Shown here: positions 8,792 to 15,068 of the stretch, piece by piece
How the letters are laid out: each line of letters starts with the position of its first letter
Numbering within the stretch: position 1 is the stretch's first letter
NCBI GenBank assembly: GCA_030638625.1
Contig: DAOWEE010000240.1
Span: forward strand, 1 to 16,702
Direction: 5' to 3'
Length of the DNA: 16,702 nucleotides
Origin: Methanosarcinales archaeon
GTDB taxonomy: Archaea > Halobacteriota > Methanosarcinia > Methanosarcinales > Methanocomedenaceae
The notes under the pieces: generated by a model
Seen by the model: the letters and a program-made list of their open reading frames with translations, nothing else
Databases searched by the model: none
Told to the model about the DNA's origin: nothing
Translations under genes and position numbers: made by a program

Positions 8792-10060
8792 ATGGCAGAG
8801 AAACCACACATGAATTTGGCAGTCATCGGTCATATCGATCATGGTAAATCAACCCTTGTAGGTAGACTGATGTATGATACAGGCGCCATAGAAGCGCATG
8901 TTATTGAAAAGTATAAAGCAGAGGCAAGGGAAAAAGGTAAAGAATCTTTTGCATTTGCATGGGTAATGGACACCCTTAAAGAAGAGCGTGAAAGGGGTAT
9001 CACCATTGATATCGCACACCAGCGATTTGATACTGATAAATTTTACTTTACAGTAGTGGACTGTCCCGGTCACCGTGACTTTGTTAAGAACATGATCACA
9101 GGTGCATCCCAGGCAGACGCTGCAATTCTTGTGGTTTCTGGCAAGGACAGTGTACAGGCCCAGACCAAGGAACACGTGTTCCTGTCCAGGACATTGGGTA
9201 TCACCCAGTTGATCATTGCTATCAACAAGATGGACGAGATAAACTACGACGAGGCAAAGTACAACAAGGCCAAGGAAGATGTCAGCGTACTGTTGAAGAT
9301 GGTAGGATTCAAGCCAGACGATATGCACTTCATTCCAACATCTGCGTTTGAGGGTGACAATATAGCATCCAATAGCGAGAATACCAAATGGTATAAAGGC
9401 TCTACCATTCTTGAAGCACTTAACGAGCTGAAACAACCTGAAATGCCAACATCACTGCCACTGCGTATCCCTGTACAGGATGCTTACACTATCAGCGGTA
9501 TCGGTACTGTACCAGTAGGACGTGTCGAGACCGGTATCATGAAGAAAGGCGAAAATGTCACTTTTATGCCAAGCGGTGCTACAGGTGAGGTCAAGTCCAT
9601 TGAAATGCATCATGAAGAACAGGATCAGGCTATACCTGGCGATAATATTGGCTGGAATGTAAGGGGTATTGGAAAGAATGATGTAAGAAGAGGCGATGTA
9701 TGCGGTCCCGCAGCAAAACCACCCACAGTGGCTGATGAGTTTACTGCACAGGTCGTTGTACTGCAGCATCCGTCTGCTATATCAGTTGGTTACACACCCG
9801 TGTTCCACTGCCATACAGCACAGACTGCATGTACCCTGATGTCAATTGACAAGAAACTGGACCCTAAGACCGGTGAAGTGAAGGAAGAGAACCCCACATT
9901 CATCAAAGCTGGCGATGCAGCTATCGTGACCGTAAAGCCCACCAGGCCACTGGTCATTGAGAATGTGAAAGAGATTCCACAGATGGGACGCTTCGCTATC
10001 CGTGATATGGGACAGACCGTTGCAGCTGGCATGGTTATAAGTATTAAGGCGAGGCCCTAA
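8792..10060 (+). CDS. tuf: Elongation factor 1-alpha (aminoacyl-tRNA delivery GTPase)
   Basis: The 422-residue archaeal EF-1alpha carries aminoacyl-tRNA to the ribosomal A site as a GTP complex. Motifs are G1 GHIDHGKST (13-21), switch I GITID (69-73), G3 DCPGH (90-94) and G4 NKMD (145-148), followed by the two beta-barrel domains (QDAYTISGIGTVPVGRVETG opens domain 2). It is the EF-1alpha type rather than selenocysteine-specific SelB or aIF2-gamma, shown by the N-terminal AFAWVMDTLKEERERG insert. GGAGG 7 nt upstream of the ATG is an excellent ribosome binding site. The stop codon lies in the loop of a small hairpin followed by a T-run, just before rpsJ. Confidence 0.98.
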   Translation: MAEKPHMNLAVIGHIDHGKSTLVGRLMYDTGAIEAHVIEKYKAEAREKGKESFAFAWVMDTLKEERERGITIDIAHQRFDTDKFYFTVVDCPGHRDFVKNMITGASQADAAILVVSGKDSVQAQTKEHVFLSRTLGITQLIIAINKMDEINYDEAKYNKAKEDVSVLLKMVGFKPDDMHFIPTSAFEGDNIASNSENTKWYKGSTILEALNELKQPEMPTSLPLRIPVQDAYTISGIGTVPVGRVETGIMKKGENVTFMPSGATGEVKSIEMHHEEQDQAIPGDNIGWNVRGIGKNDVRRGDVCGPAAKPPTVADEFTAQVVVLQHPSAISVGYTPVFHCHTAQTACTLMSIDKKLDPKTGEVKEENPTFIKAGDAAIVTVKPTRPLVIENVKEIPQMGRFAIRDMGQTVAAGMVISIKARP

Positions 10061-10083
10061 GGCCTCTCCCCGTTTCTTTTTTT
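10051..10083 (+). terminator. Hairpin overlapping the tuf stop codon, with T-run: partial terminator/attenuator
   Basis: GAGGCC-CTAA-GGCCTC forms a 6-bp GC-rich stem whose loop contains the tuf TAA, followed by a T-rich stretch ending in seven Ts (10077-10083). The rpsJ ATG is only 20 nt further on, so the element may reduce rather than abolish read-through into rpsJ. Confidence 0.55.
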
Positions 10084-10103
10084 AACATTTTGGAGATTCA
10101 TTA

Positions 10104-10415
10104 ATGGCACAGAAAGCAAGGATTCGATTAACTGGTACAAGCCCTTCAACCCTGGATACTGTATGCGATCAAGTCAAGAATATTGCTACTAAGACTGGTG
10201 TGAACATAGCTGGGCCAATACCAATGCCTACAAAAAAACTGATGGTACCAACTTTGAAGAGCCCTGACGGTGAGGGGACTTCTACCTGGGACCACTGGGA
10301 GATGAGGGTGCACAAGCGGCTCATCGACCTGGATGCAGATGAGCGGGCCCTGCGGCAGCTTATGCGTATACAGGTCCCCAAGGATATCAGCATAGAGATT
10401 GTGTTGACTTCTTAG
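10104..10415 (+). CDS. rpsJ: Small ribosomal subunit protein uS10
   Basis: The 103-residue 30S head protein has the normal archaeal length. It shows ARIRLTGTSPSTLD at the start, the conserved loop GPIPMPTKK (residues 37-45) and WEMRVHKRLIDL, ending in IQVPKDISIEIVLTS. GGAG lies 8 nt before the ATG. It sits directly after tuf, as in other euryarchaea, and is the last gene of the conserved cluster. A hairpin beginning about 57 nt after the stop probably ends the transcript. Confidence 0.98.
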   Translation: MAQKARIRLTGTSPSTLDTVCDQVKNIATKTGVNIAGPIPMPTKKLMVPTLKSPDGEGTSTWDHWEMRVHKRLIDLDADERALRQLMRIQVPKDISIEIVLTS

Positions 10416-10472
10416 ATGTGTTTATACAGTAGATTTTAACAGCTGGTCTTTGTAGAGTAATTATGGAGGCGG

Positions 10473-10506
10473 GATTGGGGGAATAACCCAATCTTTATTA
10501 TTCTTA
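10473..10506 (+). terminator. Hairpin with T-rich tail after rpsJ
   Basis: GATTGGG and CCCAATC form a perfect 7-bp stem with a 7-nt loop, followed by TTTATTATTCTTA. It lies in the 120-nt gap between rpsJ and the SecB-like gene and fits a terminator for the translation cluster. TATA-like stretches lie on both sides (TTTATACA at 10421 and TTATACG at 10504), so it could instead be in the leader of the next gene. Confidence 0.5.
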
Positions 10507-10535
10507 TACGTTATTTCTAATTTGGTGAAGGAAGT

Positions 10536-11000
10536 ATGATTATAGGTTTTCAGGTAAATCAGATAGAATCAAAGTCGTTTGCAGGTGCTGATGGGGCAAG
10601 GCAGCATAAGAGCATTAATATTAATTTTGATATAAACATCAGGAATCCCTCGTTGGTGGAGCAGAACACTCCATTCGGAAAAAAGCTGGTCATAAAACTG
10701 GAGTATGCCCTGTCCATCAATTACCTGAATCCCAATATCGGTTATATCAGGTTTGAGGGTAGCACGGATTATTACCAGGAGGGTGACCTGGAGGCGATGC
10801 ACAAGGAGTGGACCGGAGGGGCTGCACCGACAGATGTACAAAATGAGATTGCCAATACCATGATGAGCAATCTGGCACCACTGGCTTTGACCATGTCAAA
10901 GACGCTTGGCTTGCCGCCTGCTGTGCCATTGCCTGCTATTAACTTCAAGGGCAAGCAGGAAGAGAAGAAGCCTGATGAGCCTACGTATTATCACGGGTGA
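10536..11000 (+). CDS. Putative SecB-like protein (possible archaeal export/holdase chaperone)
   Basis: The function is not certain. The 154-residue product has no signal peptide or membrane segment. Its N-terminus, IIGFQVNQIESKSF, reads like the first strand of SecB. The middle is beta-rich, with INFDINIRNP at 29-38 and LVIKLEYALSINYLNPNIGY at 51-70. The C-terminal part (102-137) is a helix followed by LGLPPAVPLPAINF, which parallels the SecB end (helix, then PQLNLAPVNF). The last 17 residues are a charged tail. By analogy with SecB it would be a cytosolic holdase for unfolded proteins; archaea generally lack SecB, though a SecB-like protein is known from Methanocaldococcus jannaschii. The ribosome binding site GGTGAAGG lies just before the ATG. 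Being next to ribosomal genes is compatible with a chaperone but proves nothing. It overlaps the convergent ATPase gene by 10 nt. Confidence 0.55.
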   Translation: MIIGFQVNQIESKSFAGADGARQHKSININFDINIRNPSLVEQNTPFGKKLVIKLEYALSINYLNPNIGYIRFEGSTDYYQEGDLEAMHKEWTGGAAPTDVQNEIANTMMSNLAPLALTMSKTLGLPPAVPLPAINFKGKQEEKKPDEPTYYHG

Positions 11001-12421
11001 GTAAGGCTTCTTTTGAGGTCTTGTAACGTATAGAGTGTGAAGTTGTTCTGCCCGGCGAACTCTTCTGCTTTTTTTGTATAACCTGACTTTGAGATTACAG
11101 TAAAGTATTCGGTCCTGTCATTATTGTTCCAGTCCACTGAGCTGGATTTATCCACCAGGGCAACAAGCACGCCAATGTCGGTTTTCCGGTTTTGCCATTT
11201 GCATTCTCCAAAAAGGATATTCTTTGAATCCTCATTGAATGCCACGATGTCTATTTCACTACCTTTACGCCACCATTTGCCAATTTTGGAAAATTTGAAC
11301 GGAAGTTTGTTTTGTGTGTTGAACTCCTTCAGAAATTGTATGGATATCTTTTCGAATTCCCGTCCTACAAGTGATCCAAGGTCTTGTTGTATCTTGTCCA
11401 TAAGTATGTCATAATTTCCAATCTCATAGTCGCTTCTATTCCTGTAAATGTATCTGAACCAGAACTTGAAAAAATTGTCATTCAGGAAGTACCGTCCCTT
11501 CTTGCTTTTCCACGGTCTTGCTTCTGTGACCGGGACTTCGTAGTCCAGATACCGGAAATCCTTTACAAGCTGGCCCAGGTATTTGGCAATACTTTTTACT
11601 TTAATCCCGGACTTATCTGCAATTGTAGTCATCTCGGAATTTCCCAGGGCGACTGCTTCCAGTATTGAAAAATATGAGGGTTGTTCCCTTCCGAACTCTT
11701 CGGTGAGAACACTCCTGGCTTCTTCTTTTAAGGGGGCAAAGTCTCTGAAAAGTAGTATTCTAAGAGCAGAAAAAATGTCCATCCCAGACAATCCTTGCTC
11801 CTCTGCCATTACATAGTACTTTGGTATTCCACCAAATATGCTGTACCACTGTATCTGGCTTTCAATATTGGTTATTCTTATTTCAGACAGCATTTCAGAG
11901 ATATCCTTGAACTGCATGGGATTGAGCACATATTTTTCAGTGGCCCTGCCGAAGAGGGGTTCTTTGCTGTCAGTAAATATTTTATCCATCAAGGTAATGT
12001 GTGAACCGGCTACGATAATATGAACTTGTACTTTGTTTTTGTACTCGTCAATGACTTTCTGGAAATCCGAGAAAATGCTTTCGTCCACAAATTTGAAGTT
12101 CTGGAATTCATCAATGAATATGACCGTGCCTGGCTCTGAATTGTTTAAAAGGAATTTCAGCCACTCATCGAACTTGACCATTGTGGGGAAATCCTGGATT
12201 CTGGTTCTGGCAACTTCGGACAGTTCTTCGAGGAGCAAAACTGGATTTTTTCTCCCTATAAAAAAATACAGATGCGGTTTATTAGCATAGAACTGCTTGA
12301 CAAGTTCTGTTTTTCCCACACGTCTCCTTCCTGTAAGTATGGTGAAGTGTGCAGACACTGAGCATAATCCCCAAATGCGTTCGAATTCTTCCAGTTCAGT
12401 TTTTCTGTTATGGAATTTCAT
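10991..12421 (-). CDS. Archaeal P-loop ATPase with winged-helix and PD-(D/E)XK nuclease-like C-terminus (ATPase_2/DUF234 family)
   Basis: The 476-residue protein belongs to the large archaeal STAND/AAA-like ATPase family whose cellular role is unknown. The Walker A motif is GRRRVGKT (31-38) and Walker B is VIFIDEFQNF (100-109). The sensor-like IIVAGSH (135-141) and the family hallmark FGGIPKYY (196-203) follow. A winged-helix region spans about 250-300. The C-terminal domain has SEID (388-391) and GECKW (405-409), matching the acidic residue and E-x-K of PD-(D/E)XK nucleases, so the nuclease site may be active. There is no Shine-Dalgarno before the ATG, and a TATA box about 40 nt upstream implies a nearly leaderless mRNA. 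Members are often sporadic and mobile; a defence or DNA-transaction role is only inference. Confidence 0.88.
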   Translation of the reverse strand: MKFHNRKTELEEFERIWGLCSVSAHFTILTGRRRVGKTELVKQFYANKPHLYFFIGRKNPVLLLEELSEVARTRIQDFPTMVKFDEWLKFLLNNSEPGTVIFIDEFQNFKFVDESIFSDFQKVIDEYKNKVQVHIIVAGSHITLMDKIFTDSKEPLFGRATEKYVLNPMQFKDISEMLSEIRITNIESQIQWYSIFGGIPKYYVMAEEQGLSGMDIFSALRILLFRDFAPLKEEARSVLTEEFGREQPSYFSILEAVALGNSEMTTIADKSGIKVKSIAKYLGQLVKDFRYLDYEVPVTEARPWKSKKGRYFLNDNFFKFWFRYIYRNRSDYEIGNYDILMDKIQQDLGSLVGREFEKISIQFLKEFNTQNKLPFKFSKIGKWWRKGSEIDIVAFNEDSKNILFGECKWQNRKTDIGVLVALVDKSSSVDWNNNDRTEYFTVISKSGYTKKAEEFAGQNNFTLYTLQDLKRSLTHP

Positions 12422-12428
12422 AATATAC

Positions 12429-12440
12429 TACTAATTAGTA
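12429..12440. promoter_or_regulatory. Perfect 12-bp palindrome at the ATPase gene start (candidate operator)
   Basis: TACTAATTAGTA is perfectly self-complementary and lies 8-19 nt before the ATPase start codon. It covers the position where transcription should begin, given the TATA box at 12457-12464. A dimeric repressor bound here would block initiation. No regulator is identified. Confidence 0.45.
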
Positions 12441-12456
12441 TCATTCTATCCGGTAG

Positions 12457-12464
12457 TATATAAT
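12457..12464 (-). promoter_or_regulatory. TATA box of the ATPase gene
   Basis: Read on the minus strand the element is TTATATAC, close to the archaeal consensus. Its centre lies about 40 nt before the start codon, which predicts a leader of roughly 15 nt without a ribosome binding site. Confidence 0.55.
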
Positions 12465-12516
12465 ATTTTAGATTGATTGTTCTATAAAGCAAAAACCATC
12501 AATTTCAACAAATATG

Positions 12517-12927
12517 TTAACCAAAATGCGTATGATCCAATCCTTCGATTAATTCCAGCACCAGCCTTTCAATCCCATCCCTGACCTGCCTGTATTTTTC
12601 AACAGGCTGCCCCATAGGGTCATCCAGCCCCCAATCTGTGAAGTCCTTGAGATATAAGGCGGGGCAGGTGTCCTGCACTCCGCAGCCCATGGATATGAGA
12701 ATGTCATAGTCCGGCAGGTGGGCCGGATTAAGCTGTTTGGGTGACTGGTGCGAGATATCTATGCCTTTTTCGGCCATGACCTCAATGGCTTTTGGTGCTA
12801 CAAAAGATGCAGGCATGGTGCCGGCACTGTGGGCTTCCAGGATATCTGAGCCATAATGTCTGGCAAACCCTTCTGCCATCTGGCTGCGGCAGGAGTTGCC
12901 TACACACAGGAAGAGTACTTTTTCCAT
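12517..12927 (-). CDS. arsC: Arsenate reductase, low-molecular-weight phosphatase family
   Basis: The 136-residue cytosolic enzyme would reduce arsenate to arsenite. The phosphatase P-loop Cys-x5-Arg is C8-VGNSC-R14, and the acid-catalyst motif lies in DWGLDDPMGQP. Two further cysteines, Cys82 and Cys88 in GCGVQDTCP, match the redox cysteines of thioredoxin-coupled ArsC, so this is a reductase rather than a simple tyrosine phosphatase. The ATG at 12927 is chosen because AGGAT precedes it by 5 nt and the product then begins directly with MEKVLFLCVGN. A TTG at 12954 would add nine residues. No ars operon partners (arsB, acr3, arsR) are adjacent. The YqaA-like gene lies 88 nt upstream on the same strand and might be co-transcribed. 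Confidence 0.9.
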   Translation of the reverse strand: MEKVLFLCVGNSCRSQMAEGFARHYGSDILEAHSAGTMPASFVAPKAIEVMAEKGIDISHQSPKQLNPAHLPDYDILISMGCGVQDTCPALYLKDFTDWGLDDPMGQPVEKYRQVRDGIERLVLELIEGLDHTHFG

Positions 12928-13007
12928 GCTATCCTGTATGGGGGCAAGGTTCAATAAATCTTATCTACTGGTTGGAGGAGTTTAGCAAAACGGGGCGTGA
13001 GGGTATT

Positions 13008-13030
13008 GCTGGAATTTAGATAAATCCAGC
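13008..13030 (-). repeat. Inverted repeat at the 3' end of the YqaA-like gene
   Basis: GCTGGAATTTA and TAAATCCAGC pair as two 5-bp arms with one bulged A around a very short loop. The repeat covers the end of the YqaA-like reading frame. It could be a weak terminator or processing site between that gene and arsC; no T-run follows on the minus strand. Confidence 0.35.
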
Positions 13031-13450
13031 TAAATAAGCTACTGCTAAATATCTGATAAATTTTCCAATGAATACATATACTGAAAAAATGACAAAATTA
13101 AGTTTAAATATACCACCAATTGCCGCTATAGCATCTCCAACAAGTGGAACCCATGTGAACAATAATATTGGAGCCCCATACTTTTCGAATATTTGTTCTC
13201 CTCTTTCCAGTTCACTCTGTTTCATTCGCAGATATTTTTCGAGATACTTTTCACGCCCCACCCAGCCCAGCAGATAAGTGGTGCAAGCACCAAGATAATT
13301 TCCAATTGAAGCTATAACAACAACGATTCCAATGTTGTGACCTTGCGTTATCAGGTAAACTACTAATCCTTCAGAACCCAAAGGAAATATAGTTGAAGCC
13401 AGGAAGCTTGTGAAAAATAGGCTGAAATAAAGCGTAATGGTTTCTAACAT
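13016..13450 (-). CDS. YqaA/DedA-like small integral membrane protein (SNARE-associated family)
   Basis: The 144-residue protein has about four hydrophobic segments, near residues 8-34, 40-64, 93-115 and 118-144. Family-type features are a buried acidic residue, Glu27 in PLGSEGL; the pair Gly50-Asn51 in the second segment; WVPLVGD (100-106); and Lys130/Arg133 in the last segment. The linker at 66-91 is charged. YqaA/DedA relatives act in membrane homeostasis and lipid or ion transport, but the substrate here is unknown. No clear ribosome binding site precedes the ATG. TATA-like sequence about 75-90 nt upstream reads well on the minus strand (TTTATATATC). Base composition is AT-rich compared with the translation genes. 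Confidence 0.8.
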   Translation of the reverse strand: MLETITLYFSLFFTSFLASTIFPLGSEGLVVYLITQGHNIGIVVVIASIGNYLGACTTYLLGWVGREKYLEKYLRMKQSELERGEQIFEKYGAPILLFTWVPLVGDAIAAIGGIFKLNFVIFSVYVFIGKFIRYLAVAYLAGFI

Positions 13451-13522
13451 ATTGGTTATCTGACATGGTTTCTGGATTCTTAATGGTTACTGGTTATTGG
13501 AATCATTCAGTGAAAAAATGAA

Positions 13523-13541
13523 GATATATAAACTTTATAAG
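13523..13541. promoter_or_regulatory. Shared AT-rich promoter region between divergent YqaA-like and lipoprotein genes
   Basis: On the plus strand TATATAAA (13525-13532) and TTTATAAG (13534-13541) are TATA-like, and on the minus strand the same bases give TTTATATATC. They lie in the 193-nt gap between two divergent genes. Which direction each serves is not certain. Confidence 0.4.
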
Positions 13542-13643
13542 TAGTGAATACCATTTCAAGAAAGTAAACAGGCAATTGGTGAAGATAACAAAAGCATACA
13601 CAGTTGCCCAAATATAGAAAAATAAACTTGGGATTACCACATT

Positions 13644-14276
13644 ATGAAAATAAAATTGTTAATTACGTGTCTATTTTGCATGCTATTGATTATTTTAGGC
13701 ACCGGATGTGTTGATAGTCTATATACACAAGTGTTCGAATCTCCAGGCGAAATTCAGTTTGTAGAAAAACCAGAACCCACTCAAGCACCAAAATATACCC
13801 CTGAGCCACAAGAACCACAAGAATCTAAAGAAATGATGTGGCTACTATATTTTTTAAAAGTAGATAGAACAAATAATATGGTTGCTAATTTAGACCCGCA
13901 AAGGGGTGTTGATTACCAGTCATGTACTGGCTATTCAAGGGATTTAGCTAAAAATGCAAAAGAATACGGTATAGATATGGGGGCAATATCACTTCGAGAT
14001 ACGATGAAAGTCGGAATGGGTACACGATATTATCATGCTATGAACTATTGCATCGTTGATGGAAAATTCATTATAATAGAACCCCAGACCGATGAAGTTT
14101 TCACACTGGAAACATTAAAAAAATCGGATAATTCGGTTTACAAATATATTTCAATATACCAGGATGCTCAAATGATGACAAATTTTGGCAAAGGAAAACA
14201 AACAATTGATATAAATGTATATGGCGAATATAATGAAAGTGAAATTATCAGAAAATTCCCACCAATATCAAATTGA
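13644..14276 (+). CDS. Lipoprotein with possible transglutaminase/cysteine-protease-like domain
   Basis: I do not recognise this 210-residue protein by name. It starts with a lipoprotein signal: positive MKIK, a hydrophobic core, and lipobox LGTGC with Cys22. A Pro/Glu/Gln-rich linker follows (43-60), so the rest is probably held outside the membrane. The folded part contains QSCTGYSRDLAKNAKEYGID with Cys94 at a helix start, then YYHAMNYCIVDGK with His131, then IIIEPQTD with Glu146 and Asp150. The order Cys-His-acidic and the spacing resemble transglutaminase-like domains, where these form the catalytic triad; the match is by eye only. The gene is AT-rich (about 35% GC in sampled stretches) next to GC-rich tup genes, which hints at separate ancestry. 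No clear ribosome binding site precedes the ATG. Confidence 0.7.
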   Translation: MKIKLLITCLFCMLLIILGTGCVDSLYTQVFESPGEIQFVEKPEPTQAPKYTPEPQEPQESKEMMWLLYFLKVDRTNNMVANLDPQRGVDYQSCTGYSRDLAKNAKEYGIDMGAISLRDTMKVGMGTRYYHAMNYCIVDGKFIIIEPQTDEVFTLETLKKSDNSVYKYISIYQDAQMMTNFGKGKQTIDINVYGEYNESEIIRKFPPISN

Positions 14277-14279
14277 TTT

Positions 14280-14300
14280 TTACAACAGTAGCTGTTGTAA
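14280..14300 (+). terminator. Hairpin between convergent lipoprotein and tupC genes
   Basis: TTACAACAG and CTGTTGTAA form a perfect 9-bp stem with the 3-nt loop TAG, starting 3 nt after the lipoprotein stop. T-rich sequence follows on the plus strand, so it fits a terminator for that gene. On the minus strand it lacks a T-run. Confidence 0.5.
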
Positions 14301-14329
14301 TTCGTAATATTAATTCTGTGTACTTTTAT

Positions 14330-15067
14330 TCAACACACCATCTCTCCCTCAATAAATGCCCGTGTCCGCTCATCAGCCGCTCCCCCGAACACAACCTCCC
14401 TGCGGCCCGTCTCAATCAACTCTCCACCCAACAGCATCCCCACTCTGTCAGCCAGCCGCCGCACCTGGTTCATGTGGTGGGTGGCGATGATTATAGTGGT
14501 ATTCAGTTCCCTGTTAATGGTCCTGATAACCTCCTCTATCTTGGCTACATTAGCAGGGTCCAGGTTGGCAGTGGGTTCATCCAGCAGCAGCAGGTCGGGC
14601 TCGAACACCACGGCCCTGGCAAAGGCTATGCGCTGTTCCTCGCCGCCAGATAGAGTCTTAGCCCATCGGTTATCGTAACCTTCAAGGCCCACTAACGCTA
14701 GGCTCTGGCTGACCTTGCTCTCAATGGCATGTTTATCCATCCTGCGTACCCTCAGGCTGTACGCTACATTGTTGTACACTGTATCATTGAACAATGCCGG
14801 TGACTGGAACACCATAGATATCCGCTGCCTGGTGGCAGTCCGGCCGTTGCGCTGCACCCCGTTAATGGTGTCACCGTCCAGTGTGATACTACCGGTGTCT
14901 GGCTTTTCCAGCAGGTTCAGTATCCGCAGCAGTGTGGTCTTGCCAGCACCGCTGGGACCCATGATGGCAAATATCTCACCACGTTCCACCTCCAGATTGA
15001 TGTTCCTGAGTACTCGCTGCTCCCCAAAGCTCTTGTCCAGTCCATTTATCTCCAGCAGTGCCGCCAT
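14330..15067 (-). CDS. tupC: Tungstate ABC transporter, ATP-binding protein
   Basis: This 245-residue cytosolic ATPase powers the TupB channel. It has Walker A GPSGAGKTT (37-45), Q-loop Gln88, signature LSGGE (139-143; then EQR instead of the common QQR), Walker B LLLLDEP (159-165) and switch His197. The start at 15067 is chosen because the permease stop and this ATG form TGAGATG, with GGAGG about 7 nt upstream. A longer start at 15103 would add MPQPVCCKGGRE inside the permease gene. There is no C-terminal TOBE-type domain of the kind found in ModC, which fits the Tup type. The gene is GC-rich compared with its neighbours to the left. Substrate assignment comes from the operon. Confidence 0.9.
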   Translation of the reverse strand: MAALLEINGLDKSFGEQRVLRNINLEVERGEIFAIMGPSGAGKTTLLRILNLLEKPDTGSITLDGDTINGVQRNGRTATRQRISMVFQSPALFNDTVYNNVAYSLRVRRMDKHAIESKVSQSLALVGLEGYDNRWAKTLSGGEEQRIAFARAVVFEPDLLLLDEPTANLDPANVAKIEEVIRTINRELNTTIIIATHHMNQVRRLADRVGMLLGGELIETGRREVVFGGAADERTRAFIEGEMVC

Positions 15068-15068
15068 C

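Noticed and set aside
731..10060. Inteins or frameshifts in rpoA1, rpoA2, fusA or tuf
   Set aside because: All four have usual lengths, and key motifs follow one another without insertions.
10463..10486. Seven-codon reading frame (MEAGLGE) overlapping the hairpin before the SecB-like gene, like a leader peptide
   Set aside because: Very short, no ribosome binding site of its own, no regulatory codon pattern, and the hairpin is more simply a terminator for the rpsJ transcript.
12928..12954. Extended N-terminus of ArsC from the TTG at 12954
   Set aside because: The ATG at 12927 has an AGGAT ribosome binding site and gives the standard family start; the extra nine residues are not expected.
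10991..13450. A multi-gene defence island formed by ATPase, ArsC and YqaA-like genes
   Set aside because: ArsC and YqaA-like proteins have ordinary metabolic or membrane roles, the spacing does not suggest one operon with the ATPase, and no phage, transposase or toxin-antitoxin gene is nearby.
14273..14653. Plus-strand open frame overlapping the lipoprotein end and tupC
   Set aside because: It lies antisense to the conserved ABC ATPase signature and Walker B region and has no start signal.
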